A stretch of DNA of 64,000 nt from Hirundichthys speculiger (Eukaryota; Chordata; Actinopteri; Beloniformes; Exocoetidae): positions 49,865 to 113,864 of the forward strand of contig JAGFBZ010000017.1 in the NCBI GenBank assembly GCA_018398805.1, given 5' to 3'. Shown one piece after another: positions 26,101 to 36,825 of the stretch. The position numbers were made by a program, and so were the translations under genes. Below the pieces are notes generated by a model that was given only the letters and a program-made list of their open reading frames with translations, did not search any database and was not told where the DNA came from. Each line of letters opens with the position of its first letter. Position 1 is the stretch's first letter.

Positions 26101-29100
26101 GACGTGTCTGAAACGCCTCTTCCCGGTTGGACGTGTCTAAAACGCCTCCTCCTGGCTGGACGTGTCTGAAACACCTTCTCCTCGTTCGACGTGTCTGAAA
26201 CGCCTCCTCCTGGTTGGACATGTCTAAACCGCCTCCTCCTAGTTTGACGTGTCTGAAACACCTCCTCTGTTTGGACGTGTCTGAAACGCCTCCTCCTGGT
26301 TGGACGTGTCTGAAACGCCTCCTCCTGGTTGGACGTGTCTGAAACGCCTCCTCCTGGTTGGACGTGTCTGAAACACCTCCTCCTGGTTGGACGTGTCTGA
26401 AACGCCTCCTCCTGGTTGGACGTGTCTGAATCGCCTCCTCCTGGTTGGACGTGTCTGAAACCCCTCCTGTTTGGACGTGTCTGAAACGCCTCCTCCTGGT
26501 TGGACGTGTCTGAAACGCCTCCTCCTGGTTGGACGTGTCTGAAACGCCTCTCCTGGTTGGACGTGTCTGAAAACGCCTCCTCCTGGTTGGACGTGTCTGA
26601 AGTCCTCCTCCTGGTTGGACGTGTCTGAAATGCCTCCTCCTGGTGACTGGACGTGTCTGGAAACGCCTCCTCCTGGTTGGACGTGTCTGAAAAACGCCTT
26701 CCTCCTGGTTGGACGTGTCTGAAAACCTGCCTCCCCTGGTTGGACGTGTCTGAAACCGCCTCCTCCTGGTTTTGTGTGTCTGAAACGCCTCCTCCTGGTT
26801 GGATGTGTCTGAAATGCCTCCTCCTGGTTGGACGTGTCTGAAACGCCTCCTCCTTGTTGGACGTGTCTGAAAACGCCTCCTCCTGGTTTGGACGTGTCTG
26901 AAAAAACAAAAAAACCCCTCCCTGGTTGGACGTGTCTGAAAACGCCTCCTCCGGTTGGACGTGTCTGAAACCTCCTCCTGGTGGAACGTGTCTGAAAACG
27001 CCTCCTCCTGGTTGGACGTGTCTGAAACGCCTCCTCCCGGTTGGACGTGTATGAAACGCCTACTCCCGGTTGGACATGACTGAAACGCCTCCTCCCGGTT
27101 GGATGTGTATGAAACGCCTCTTCCCGGTTGGATGTGTCTTAAAAGCCTCCCCCTGGTTGGACGTGTCTGAAACCCCTCCTCCTGGTTGGACGTGTCTGAA
27201 ACACCTCCTCCTTGTTGGACGTGTCTGAAACGCCTCCTCCTGGTTGGACGTGTCTGAAACGCCTCCTCCTGGTTGGGACCTAAAACGCCTCCTCCTGGTT
27301 GGACGTGTCTGAAACGCCTCCTCCTGGTTGGACGTGTCTGAAACGCCTCCCCCTGGTTGACGTGTCTGAAACGCCTCCTCTGGTTGGACATGTCTGAAAC
27401 GCCTCCTCCTGGTTGGATGGACGTGTCTGAAACGCCTCCCCCTGGTTGGACGTGTCTGAAAACGCCTCCCCCTGGTTGGACGTGTTGTCTGAAACGCCTC
27501 TCTCCCGGTTAGACGTCCCCTGTGGAAACGTGTCTGAAACGCCTCCTCCCGGTTGGAACGTGTCTGAAACGCCTCTCCCTGGTTGGACGTGTCTGAAACG
27601 CCTTCCTCCTGGTTGGATGTGTATGAAAACGCCTCCTCCGGTTGGACGTGTCTGAAACGCCTCCTCCTGGTTGGACGTGTCTGAAACGCCTCCTCCCGGT
27701 TGGACGTGTCTAAAACGCCTCCTCCTGGCTGGACGTGTTTGAAACAAACCTCCTCCTCGTTCGACGTGTCTGAAACGCCTCCTCCTGGTTGGACATGTCT
27801 AAACCGCCTCCTCCTAGTTTGACGGTGTCTGAAACACACCTCCTCCTGGTTGGACGTGTCTGAAAACCTCATCCTGGTTGGACTGTCTGAAACGCCTCCT
27901 TCCTGGTTGGACGTGTCTGAAACGCCTCCTCTGGTGGACGTGTCGTCTCCAAACGACTCCTCTGAATGGTGGTCTGGGTGTGAAAACTCCTCCTGGTTTG
28001 TCTGAAACGCCTTCCTGGTTGGAGTGTATGAAAAACACTCCTCCTGGTTGGACGTGTCTGAAGTCCTCCTGTGGACGTGTTGGAAAATCCTCTGGTTGGA
28101 CTGTCTGAAACGCCTCCTGGTTGGTTGTCTGAACGTGTCTGAAACGCCTCCTCCTGACGTTGGACGTGTCTGAAACGCCTCCCCTGACGCCTCCTCTCTG
28201 GTTGGACGGTCTGAAACGCCTCCTGGACCTGGACGTTTGTCATGTGAAAAACTAAACCTCTCCGGTTGGACGGTCCGCCTCCTCCTGTCTGGACTGTGTG
28301 AAACACCCTCCTGGTTGGACGTGTCTGAAACGCCTCCTCCTGGTTGGACGTGTCCTGAAAAGCCTCCTCTGGTTTGGACGTGTCTGAAACGCCTCCTCCT
28401 GGTTGGACGTGTCTGAAAACGCCTCCTCCTGGTTGGACGTGTCTGAAACGCCTCCTCCTGGTTGGACGTGTCTGAAGTTGGACGTCTCCTCCTGGTTGGA
28501 CGTGTCTGAAACTCCTGAAACGCCTCCTCTGGTTGGACGTGTCTGAAACACCTCCTCCTGGTTGGACGTGTCTGAAACGCCTCCTCCTGGTTGGACGTGT
28601 CTGAAACGCCTCCTCCTGGTTGGACGTGTCTGAAACGCCTCCTCCTGGTTGGACGTGTCTGAAAAACACCTCCTCCTGGTTGGACGTGTCTGAAACCGCC
28701 TCCTCCTGGTTGGACGTGTCTGAAACACCTCCTCCTGGTTGGATGGATGTGTCTGAAACGCCTCCTCCTGGTTGGACGTGTCTGAAACGCCTCCTCCTGG
28801 TTGGACGTGTCTGAAACGCCTCCTCCTGGTTGGACGTGTCTGAAACGCCTCCTCCTGGTTGGACGTGTCTGAAACGCCTCCTCCTGGTTGGACGTGTCTG
28901 AAACGCCTCCTCCTGGTTGGACGTGTCTGAAACGCCTCCTCCTGGTTGGACGTGTCTGAGACGCCTCCTCCTGGTTGGACGTGTCTGAAACGCCTCCTCC
29001 TGGTTGGACGTGTCTGAACGCCTCCTCTGGTTCTGAAACGCCTCTCCTGGTTGTTGAACCCGGGTGGACGTGTCTGAAACGCCTCCTCCTGGTTGGACGT

Positions 29101-29992
29101 GTCTGAAACGCCTCCTCCTGGTTGGACGTGTCTGAAAGCCTCCCTCCTCCTGGTTGGACGTGTCTGAAACACCTCCTCCTGTTTGGACGTGTCTAAAACG
29201 TCTCCTCCCGGTTTGACGTGTCTGAAACGCCTCCCCCTGGTTGGACGTGTCTGAAACGCCTCCTCCCAGTTGGACGTGTCTGAAACGCCTCCTCCCGGTT
29301 GGACGTGTATGAAACGCCTTCTCCCGGTTGGACGTGTATGAAACGCCTCTTCCCGGTTGGACGTGTCTGAAACGCCTCCTCCTGGCTGGACGTGTCTGAA
29401 ACACCTCCTCCTGGTTTGACGTGTGTGAAACACCTCCTCCTGGTTGGACGTGTCTAAATCACCTCCTCCTTGTTTGACGTGTCTGAAAAGCCTCCTCCTG
29501 GTTGGACGTGTCTGAAACACCTCCCCCTGGTTGGACGTGTCTGAAACGCCTCCTCCCGGTTGGACGTGTATGAAACGCCTCCTCCCGGTTGGACGTGTAT
29601 GAAACGCCTCTTCCCGGTTGGACTCGTCTGAAACGCCTCCTCCTGGCTGGACGTGTCTGAAACACCTCCTCCTGGTTTGACGTGTGTGAAACACCTCCTC
29701 CTGGTTGGACGTGTCTAAACCGCCTCCTCCTGGTTTGACGTGTCTGAAACGCCTCCTCCTGGTTGGACGTGTCTGAAACGCCTCCTCCTGGTTGGAAGTG
29801 TCTGAAACGCCTCCTCCTGGTTGGATGGACGTGTCTGAAACGCCTCCTCCTGGTTGGACGTGTCTAAACCGCCTCCTCCTGGTTTGATGTGTCTGAAACG
29901 CCTCCTCCTGGTTGGACGTGTCTGAAACGCCTCCTCCTGGTTGGACGTGTCTGAAACGCCTCCTCCTGGTTGGACGTGTCTGAAACACCTCC
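17111..29992. repeat. Minisatellite B, 29-bp unit, about 444 copies, LINE-derived
   Basis: A 12.9-kb tandem array of a 29-bp unit whose + strand core is GCCTCCTCCTGGTTGGACGT followed by GTCTGAAAC. On the minus strand the unit encodes VFQTCPTRRR-like peptides that resemble 'VFRACPTGRR' of the flanking LINE. Because 29 is not a multiple of 3, every frame passes through all three phases. The common unit has no stop in any minus-strand phase, so very long antisense frames (up to about 930 codons at 21600-24392) appear in all three frames. Each + strand frame meets TGA once per 87 bp, so the + strand is closed except where indels intervene. Marker variants (GTCCTGGCTGGTCATG at 17901, 19533, 21291, 21758, 23293 and 24623) show large-scale internal duplication. 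Confidence 0.97.
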
Positions 29993-30045
29993 AGACTCAT
30001 GAACAGGTGACCCACCTTAGCTGGCTCCTTCTTATGAATGATAAC
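29993..30045 (-). mobile_element. LINE coding fragment, - orientation (segment V), right edge of satellite B
   Basis: On the minus strand this reads KKEPAKVGHLFMSLEVFQT running straight into the first satellite unit. It corresponds to the LINE block 'RSQLRWLGHLVRMP...GEVFRACPTGRR'. It is the upstream LINE neighbour of the 29-bp unit, on the same strand as the downstream neighbour at 17004-17110. The satellite is therefore enclosed in a single LINE insertion. Confidence 0.8.
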
Positions 30046-30300
30046 CAATAGTTAAGAGCTTGATGTTCCTCACCCAGACCAGGGCCACTGGGGGGCCAAT
30101 GGGGGGTCACTGGGGGGCCACTCTGAAGTCCAAACTAAGGCCTTTCACTTTAAATGTAAACCTTAAGATCCTAAGATATTAATATTAATATAAAGATATT
30201 AATATATAGCAAGTTTAAGATGAATTTACTCAGTAACTGACTGGGGGATTTGGGGGATTGTGACGATAAACTGTGTTTCAGAGACTCTTGTGTTTTCTAG

Positions 30301-30599
30301 CTCTGGACCTCTAAAGGGCGAGGACAAGGACAAACAGAAAGGACTGGTGACCGGGGCGGCAGTGGTTCCGGACTCTGCTCGCTGGCTTCCCTCCGTTCAG
30401 TGGCTGGACCTGGGTTGGCCTCTGGTCCTGGCTGACCTGCTGGGCCAGTATCGAGCTCTGCTTTGGACTCTGTGCAACAAAGCCCTGTGGTTGAAGCTGC
30501 ATGTTCCTCCAGCAGGAAGCTCTTCAGGCAGCATCAACCTCCAGGACGACCACAGCAGCGTCCAGATCCTGAACGGGATGGTCCAAGCTTCAGAGACAG
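30301..30599 (+). CDS. ccdc142: ccdc142 exon 2
   Basis: The acceptor is TTGTGTTTTCTAG at 30300. The first base completes the split codon from exon 1 (AG+C, Ser). The exon encodes a charged linker (GEDKDKQKG) and then WLPSVQWLDLGWPLVLADLL and GQYRALLWTLCNKALWLKL, the best-conserved stretch, which resembles the human CCDC142 segment 'WSQYWTLLWAACAQSLDL'. The proposed donor is ACAG|GTCATC at 30600. It is weak at positions +3 to +6 but is the only site that gives the phase needed by exon 3, producing a Gly codon across the junction. Confidence 0.88.
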
Positions 30600-31102
30600 G
30601 TCATCCAGTCCTGGTTACTCACATGGCAGATGTTTGCATCGTTGTGATTGGCTGAGGGGCTGAATGTGGCAGGCAGCTGTATGATGTGGAGCATCACTGT
30701 TGACCTTCATCATGGTGTCAGGAATGGTTTTGAGCTGTTGATGTCAAGACATTATGGTAGAGAAAAGATGCAATAACCTTGAAGTGCACTACAAGCCACA
30801 TCTGCACATGTTTCTGCTTGGTTTAGGTGGTACGGGGTTCAGGTTATTGCTCCAGAACACTTCATCATGTGGACTATGAGGAATCAAACCACTGAAGTTC
30901 AGATTCCTACAGGTCCTACAGCTGCCTTAGAAACACACAAGATGTTAAAATTATCTTCTGATTATTATAAAATTAAAACATGTTCAGATAATGTACAATA
31001 ATGTTAAGAGGCTATCAGAGAATAAGATATATAAGATGCAGTATAATACTATAAGATATGATACAATATACTACAGCATATGAAAATAAGATGCAATGTA
31101 AT
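30600..31102. other. Intron 2, left part
   Basis: Non-coding. From about 30950 it becomes a degenerate AT-rich repeat of the type ATAAGATATGATACAATA. The same degenerate repeat returns at 32.2-32.5, 33.0-33.15 and 37.5-37.9 kb. Confidence 0.6.
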
Positions 31103-32200
31103 ATTTAGATTAGGGCTGGGCAAAGATTAAAATTTTTAATTGCGATTAATCGCATTATTTCCATGATTAATCACGATTAATCGCATTGTATAAGCAAAAT
31201 CAAATGATGAATTCAAAAGTAGTGTAAAGGTCACTTTTATTTAAATGTTCTGCTGCCATATGAACTAAAGTGCCATAACATTTGTTGTTCAAACACTTTT
31301 AACATCAACACTTGTCAGTAACACATATTTAGTGTAAATCTCATCTTAAAAAATGTAAAATAAAATAAAGCTTATTGCCACTGCCAGGGCGTTAATGTCA
31401 TCCTGTTTTTATAAAAAAAAAAAAAAAAACCAGAACATTAAAACAGGTAATTTCTGAGGTAACAGCAGAAACTTTTAACGAGGAGTTCAACTGGTCAGTT
31501 GTTACAAATAACCTTGTTTCTGTTGAATCCTCCATCTGGGAGAACTTTAAAATGAAAATGTCCATGTTAAAGTTCAGTAACTTTACCAATCCGTGTATCA
31601 ATCAAAAATTTAAAAAATTAAAAAGTGACATTTTATTAAGTTTTTCGTTTTTTAATCTAACACAAAAAAAACCCCAAAAATGTCTGTTTTTTTATATTTC
31701 AATTTTAGACTTGGATCAAAAATACGAAATTAAAAAAAACGGTCCACAGAACTGAATTAGTTTTATAATGGAGGACTGGACTTTCTGTTGTCATTACACA
31801 TCTGTGCCACTAGATGGAGCCGCACTGCAGTAACCAGCTAGAGAACAGCAGGACAGTGAACACATGGAGCAGATCTGATGGAACATGGAGGAATGACGCC
31901 AAAGTTTTGTTGCAGAACAGAATCTTTTTTTTTTTCAGACAGAATTGTTAATATCGCTACCTGAGTTGCTACCTGAACTGTAAAGTTCACTGATTTTTAC
32001 CGTTCTCCATGTCTGTTTTAGCTTTGCTGCATATTTACCTGCCAATTCTCTCCCGGTTCAGCAGCAGCCAGTAACAGACTTTTCAAAACAAAAGCATGTG
32101 AGCAACATGCGTTAACGCGCGATAAAATAAATGTCGGCGTTAATAAATTGAAGCGTTAACGTGATAATAACGCGTTAACTTGCCCAGCCCTAATTTAGAT
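31103..32200. mobile_element. Non-autonomous hAT element with 8-bp target duplication
   Basis: The element at 31111-32192 begins TAGGGCTGGGCAA and ends TTGCCCAGCCCTA, perfect 13-bp terminal inverted repeats. It is flanked on both sides by the 8-bp direct repeat ATTTAGAT (31103-31110 and 32193-32200). TIRs plus an 8-bp duplication are diagnostic of the hAT superfamily. Repeated GATTAATCG-type motifs lie next to the left end, and GCGTTAAC-type motifs lie next to the right end; these look like subterminal transposase-binding repeats. No transposase frame is present, so it would have to move in trans. Confidence 0.9.
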
Positions 32201-32636
32201 ACAATATATTATAAGATGCTACCAAATGCAGTACAATAAAATAAGATATACGATGTGACTCATATCTCATAGGATATGATGTGATGTACAATGTCATAAA
32301 ATCTAATAAAATATTACGATATATGACACATTAACAAGATGATAAATATAAGATACAGTGTCATAAGACACAATTTAATAGGATGTGCTAAGATATGATA
32401 TAATACAGTAAAACATGATATAAGATACAATAAGATATGAGGTGCAATTTGAAATACTTTATTAATCCTCAAACAGAAATTAATTTAATTACAATATGAT
32501 ATGATAAAATATGATGTGATATATTATGATTTGGCAGGATACAGCAACATCAACAACAACAAAAACGTACTTATATGTCTCCTTTCTCATCCAGGAACCA
32601 CTCAATGCACTTTTACAAGGCTTCTCACACTGTCTC

Positions 32637-32685
<49 letters not shown>

Positions 32686-32700
32686 CACACACACATACAC
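32637..32700. repeat. (CT)n-(CA)n microsatellite
   Basis: A compound dinucleotide tract: CT repeats followed directly by CA repeats with a few interruptions. Confidence 0.95.
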
Positions 32701-32857
32701 AATAGACCGAATTATTCCTATAAATTACATTGGATTATAACTCATGTACATGCAGCCTAGGGGGCATTTAGTATTAGCAGTTAGCCTCAGCAACATGTTT
32801 TTGGAGTGTGGGAGGAAACCCACACATACGTAGGGAGAACAATACTAAACTATACTA

Positions 32858-32900
<43 letters not shown>
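32858..32900. repeat. (ATT)n microsatellite
   Basis: About 14 nearly uninterrupted TTA/ATT triplets. Confidence 0.95.
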
Positions 32901-32903
<3 letters not shown>

Positions 32904-33736
32904 AATGGAGCCTCCACACAGAAAGACCAGCTAAACCCTCTAGTTGAACCTTGTTGCTGTGAAGTGTCAGTGCTAACGTCGTGAAGATACAACATAATAT
33001 GATGCATGTAAGATATGATACTATATGATTCAGTAGTTCAAGATATGATATATATACAAGATGATAAAATGAGAAATAATAAAATAGAAAATGAAAAGAT
33101 ATGATATGGTAAGATACAGTATGATGCAATTACATATGATATGATATAACACAGAAAGACACAATGAGAAATGTTAAAAGATAAAGCTGTAACCCCTAAA
33201 ATCAGGAAGACCATATGGTGCACCAAAAAAATCTGTGATTCTTAAAAACCCAATTTTATGCTTTTGATTTGAAGTCATTTAAACTTAGGAAATAATCAAT
33301 AAACATGTTCCAGTGTGTTCAAAATACAATTTTCCTTCAAGAATTCATTGTCCTGACCTCAGTTAAAATCTGAGCTGAAGAAGAAATCATCCCATCATCC
33401 AATGTAAACAGCTGATCTGTCCAGAACTTGTTACTTACAGTCACAAATGTCATGTAAAAGTCACTGTCATGGAGGTACTGGAGCCTGATCACTACATTTG
33501 GATCGGATTTGGATCGGATTTGGAACGTTTAACTCCATTACTTAAGTTCTTCAGAAAATCATCTGTGGTTGTTTCCACCCTGAACACTGAGAAAACAGCA
33601 TCACTGATTATTCAGACCTTATTAAAATATGATGAATGTACCAGGCTACTGGAAGCATGAACATGGACCAGAACAGAACATCTGGGCCTGAATGTGGAGC
33701 ACTGTGCTGGTTCTGACTACTCTGGTTCTGTCATAG

Positions 33737-33823
33737 GTCTGCTTCCACAGGAGTCCAGGATGATGCTGAAGGACCTCAGTCATCATCTGTTTGTCCTTTC
33801 TGCACATGCGCAATGGAACCAAG
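33737..33823 (+). CDS. ccdc142: ccdc142 exon 3
   Basis: This is an 87-bp exon with acceptor TGGTTCTGTCATAG at 33736 and donor AAG|GTCAGT at 33824. It joins exon 2 through a split Gly codon (G+GT) and encodes LLPQESRMMLKDLSHHLF and then LSAHAQWNQ. This aligns with the human segment 'LPQECEKELASLCHRLLH...WSWDQG'. A second AG (CTTCCACAG at 33750) is out of phase and would shift the frame, so the upstream acceptor was chosen. Confidence 0.87.
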
Positions 33824-33992
33824 GTCAGTACCAGACAGAACCACTGTGGGACCAGTCAGGTTCAGAAGAGTGGAAGCCTAAAGTCTAAGCAGATCAATCA
33901 TCTGATTAATTAAGATTCAGATCCTGTTCAGAGTCTGAGCGGAGTACATTTACTTCTGACATCCTGTTGGACTGAACTACTGGAAACACCGA

Positions 33993-34741
33993 TGCAACTG
34001 CAGGCTACAGAGAGATATAACGCATGTTAGAGAGATAAAACTGCAGGTTACAGAGAGATGTAACTGCATGTTAGAGAGATGAAACTGCAGGTTACAGAGA
34101 GATGTAATTGCATGTTAGAGAGATGAAACTGCAGGTTACAGAGAGATGTAACTGCATGTTAGAGAGATGAAACTGCAGGTTACAGAGTGATAAGACTGCG
34201 GGTTACAGAGAGATGTAACAGCATGTTAGAGAGATGAAACTGCAGTTTACAGAGTGATAAGACTGTGGGTTACAGAGAGATGTAACGGCATGTTAGAGAA
34301 ATGAAACTGCAGGTTACAGAGTGATAAGACTGGGGGTTACAGAGAGATGTAACTGCATGTTAGAGAGATGTAAAAGCATGTTGGAGAGATGTGACTGCAG
34401 GTTACAGAGAGATGTAATGGCATGTTACAGAGAGATGTAACAGCATGTTACAGAGAGATGTAACAGTATGTTAGAGAGATGTGACTGCAGGTTACAGAGA
34501 GATGTAATGGCATGTTAGAGAGATGTGACTGCGGGTTAAAGAGAGATGTAACTGCATGTTACAGAGAGATGTAACGGCATGTTAGAGAGATGTGACTGCA
34601 GGTTACAGAGAGATGTAATGGCATGTTAGAGAGATGTGACTGCAGGTTACAGAGCGATGTAACGGCATGTTAGAGAGATGTGACTGCAGGTTACAGAGAG
34701 ATGTAACGGCATTGTTAGAGAGATGTGACTGCAGGTTACAG
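33993..34741. repeat. Minisatellite E, left arm, about 22-bp unit
   Basis: Tandem units of about 22 bp alternate between GTTACAGAGAGATGTAACTG and TGTTAGAGAGATGAAACTGC, so the working period is a dimer of about 43-44 bp. It is interrupted at 34742 by a 900-bp insertion and resumes at 35642 in the same orientation. Confidence 0.93.
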
Positions 34742-35641
34742 CATGGTTTCCTGCAGACCTTATTTGGCCAGGCGCCCCGCCTGGCCTGAAATCTCAAGCA
34801 CCGGGCTACAATGTCGGGCAAAAAAAAAAATGCAATGCATGCAAGCGACACGGCAGCGCTTGAGAACTGATCAGCGCACATAGGTTTGTGTTATAATGAA
34901 TTAATGTTGATTCTCTAGTGCTGCGCTGTTTGCCTGCAGTGCATTCTGCGCCACCTCTCTCTCTCTCTTTCACACACACACACACACCTACACACACACA
35001 GTGATAACCTCTCTGTCGATCACTCACATTTGACAGCTCACGTCTCGTCTCACTTCAATACAAGTTTTCCTCCGCTCGCTTTTATGTTGGTCCGTAATTA
35101 TTTATAGTCAGTAGAGATTCTGGTAAACTTCTGGTAAACAGTGCGACCTCTCACTGCCGTTTTTTTTTTTTTTTTGGTTCGCCAATTCATTAAAGTGACA
35201 CACGCACACACTAATCAACATTATGTTTCACTTTGTCTATAAAAGAAAAAAAAGAACATTAGGTATTTAAACTAACTAACTAAATAAATAAAGACCAATG
35301 GGCGCACTGCCTGTCATCTGGACTCCAAGCACACGTAGCTTCACTTGACAGCTGTCACTCTGAGGTGATTGATGACCAGTCCGCCCAGTCAAAAAGGTAA
35401 CGCCTACTATGTAATTTACTGGTATGCAATTGATCAGTAGTAGAGTAAATGAGACATAGTCATTTGGTTAAGAAACTGAGGTAGCCTACACTTTATAGTG
35501 TTTTCCATCATCATGTTTGTGGGTTTGTTGTTAAACAACTTCTTTCATATTTTGAGGGCAAAAATAATAATTGAACAATCTAATTAATTAAGTAATTTAT
35601 CCTTTTTTTTGGTTCTCGGCTACTGTTCTCGGCTTGAACCG
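34742..35641. mobile_element. Unclassified 900-bp insertion within minisatellite E
   Basis: This is unique-looking sequence between two arms of the same minisatellite. The 8 bp GGTTACAG stands on both sides (34734-34741 and 35642-35649), which fits an 8-bp target duplication; but the host repeat itself contains this word, so the evidence is weak. Near the left end is a hairpin (GGCCAGGCG, 3-base spacer, CGCCTGGCC, from about 34766). It also holds CA repeats and a T17 tract. No clear terminal inverted repeat or coding frame is seen. Confidence 0.5.
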
Positions 35642-36767
35642 GGTTACAGAGAGATAAGACTGCGGGTTACAGAGAGATGTAATGGCATGTTAGAGAGATA
35701 AAACTGCAGGTTACAGAGAGATGTAATGGCATGTTACAGATAGATGGAACAGCATGTTAGAGAGATTAAACTGCATGTTACAGAGAGATTAAACTACATG
35801 TTACAGAGAGATGTAACTGCAGGTTACAGAGTAATGTAACTGCGGGTTACAGAGAGATGTAACTGCGGGTTACAGAGAGATGTAACGGCATGTTAGACAG
35901 ATAAAACTGCATGTTACAGAGAGATGTAACGGCATGTTAGAGAGATAAAACTGCAGGTTACAGAGAGATGTTTAGGCATGTTAGAGAGAGATGTAACAGC
36001 ATGTTCGACAGATAAAACTGCAGGTTACAGAGAGATGTTTAGGCATGTTAGAGAGATAAAACTGCAGGTTACAGAGAGATGTTTAGGCATGTTAGAGAGA
36101 GATGTAACAGCATGTTAGATAGATAAAACTGCAGGTTACAGAGAGATGTAATGGGATGTTACAGAGAGATGTAACAGCATGTTACTGAGAGATGAAACTA
36201 CAGGTTATAGAGAAATGTAAGTGCATGTTACAGAGTGATGTAACGGCATGTTAGAGAGATAAAACTGCATGTTACAGAGAGATGAAACTACATGTTACAG
36301 AGTGATGTAACTGCAAGTTACAGAGTGATGTAACTGCAAGTTACAGAGTGATGTAACTGCAAGTTACAGAGTGATGTAACTGCAGGTTACAGAGTGATGT
36401 AACTGCGGGTTACAGAGAAATGTGACTGCGGGTTACAGAGAGATAAGACTGCGGGTTACAGAGAGATGTAACAGCATGTTAGAGAGATAAAACTGCAGGT
36501 TACAGAGAGATGTAATGGCATGTTACAGATAGATGGAACAGCATGTTAGAGAGATTAAACTGCATGTTACAGAGAGATGAAACTACATGTTACAGAGAGA
36601 TGTAACTGCAGGTTACTGAGTGATGTAACTGTGGGTTACAGAGAGATGTAACTGCGGGTTACAGAGAGATGTAACGGCATGTTGGAGAGATGTGACTGCA
36701 GGTTAGAGGGATTAAACTGTATGTTACAGAGAGATGTAACTGCAGGTTACAGAGCGATGGCAGAGAG
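35642..36767. repeat. Minisatellite E, right arm
   Basis: Continuation of the 22-bp/44-bp array with the same GTTACAGAGAGATGTAAC and TGTTAGAGAGAT half-units. A local higher-order repeat is visible: blocks near 35.68-35.86 kb and 36.47-36.65 kb share the order and variants of their half-units. Confidence 0.93.
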
Positions 36768-36825
36768 GTTACCTGCAGTTACGTTACTCTAACGTACAGT
36801 AACATCTCTCTTTAACCTGCAGCCT
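36768..36825. repeat. Inverted units at the edge of minisatellite E
   Basis: The sequence AACATCTCTCTTTAACCTGC and the preceding GTTACCTGCAGTTACGTTA are reverse complements of the array's own unit. The array therefore ends in a short head-to-head inversion that could form a hairpin with the neighbouring direct units. Confidence 0.8.

Larger units (their letters stand above)
32201..33736. other. Intron 2, right part, AT-rich with microsatellites
   Basis: Degenerate AT-rich repeat DNA. It contains a TTTATTAATCC-type motif near 32460 that recalls teleost retroelement tails, a CT/CA microsatellite at about 32637-32700 and an ATT repeat at about 32858-32900. The last 300 bp are more complex in sequence but show no conserved frame. 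It ends at the acceptor of exon 3. Confidence 0.65.

Noticed and set aside
17106..30048. Very long minus-strand open frames (up to about 930 codons) with Arg-rich 29-residue repeats
   Set aside because: They follow from a 29-bp stop-free LINE-derived unit. All three frames are open at once, frames overlap each other, and no promoter, splice pattern or non-repetitive domain is present.
32489..33226. Short minus-strand frames rich in Ile, Tyr, His and Phe
   Set aside because: They are translations of degenerate ATAAGATATGATA repeat DNA and CA microsatellite.
33751..33823. Alternative acceptor CTTCCACAG for ccdc142 exon 3
   Set aside because: It would put the exon out of frame with exon 2 and lose the conserved LLPQES residues.
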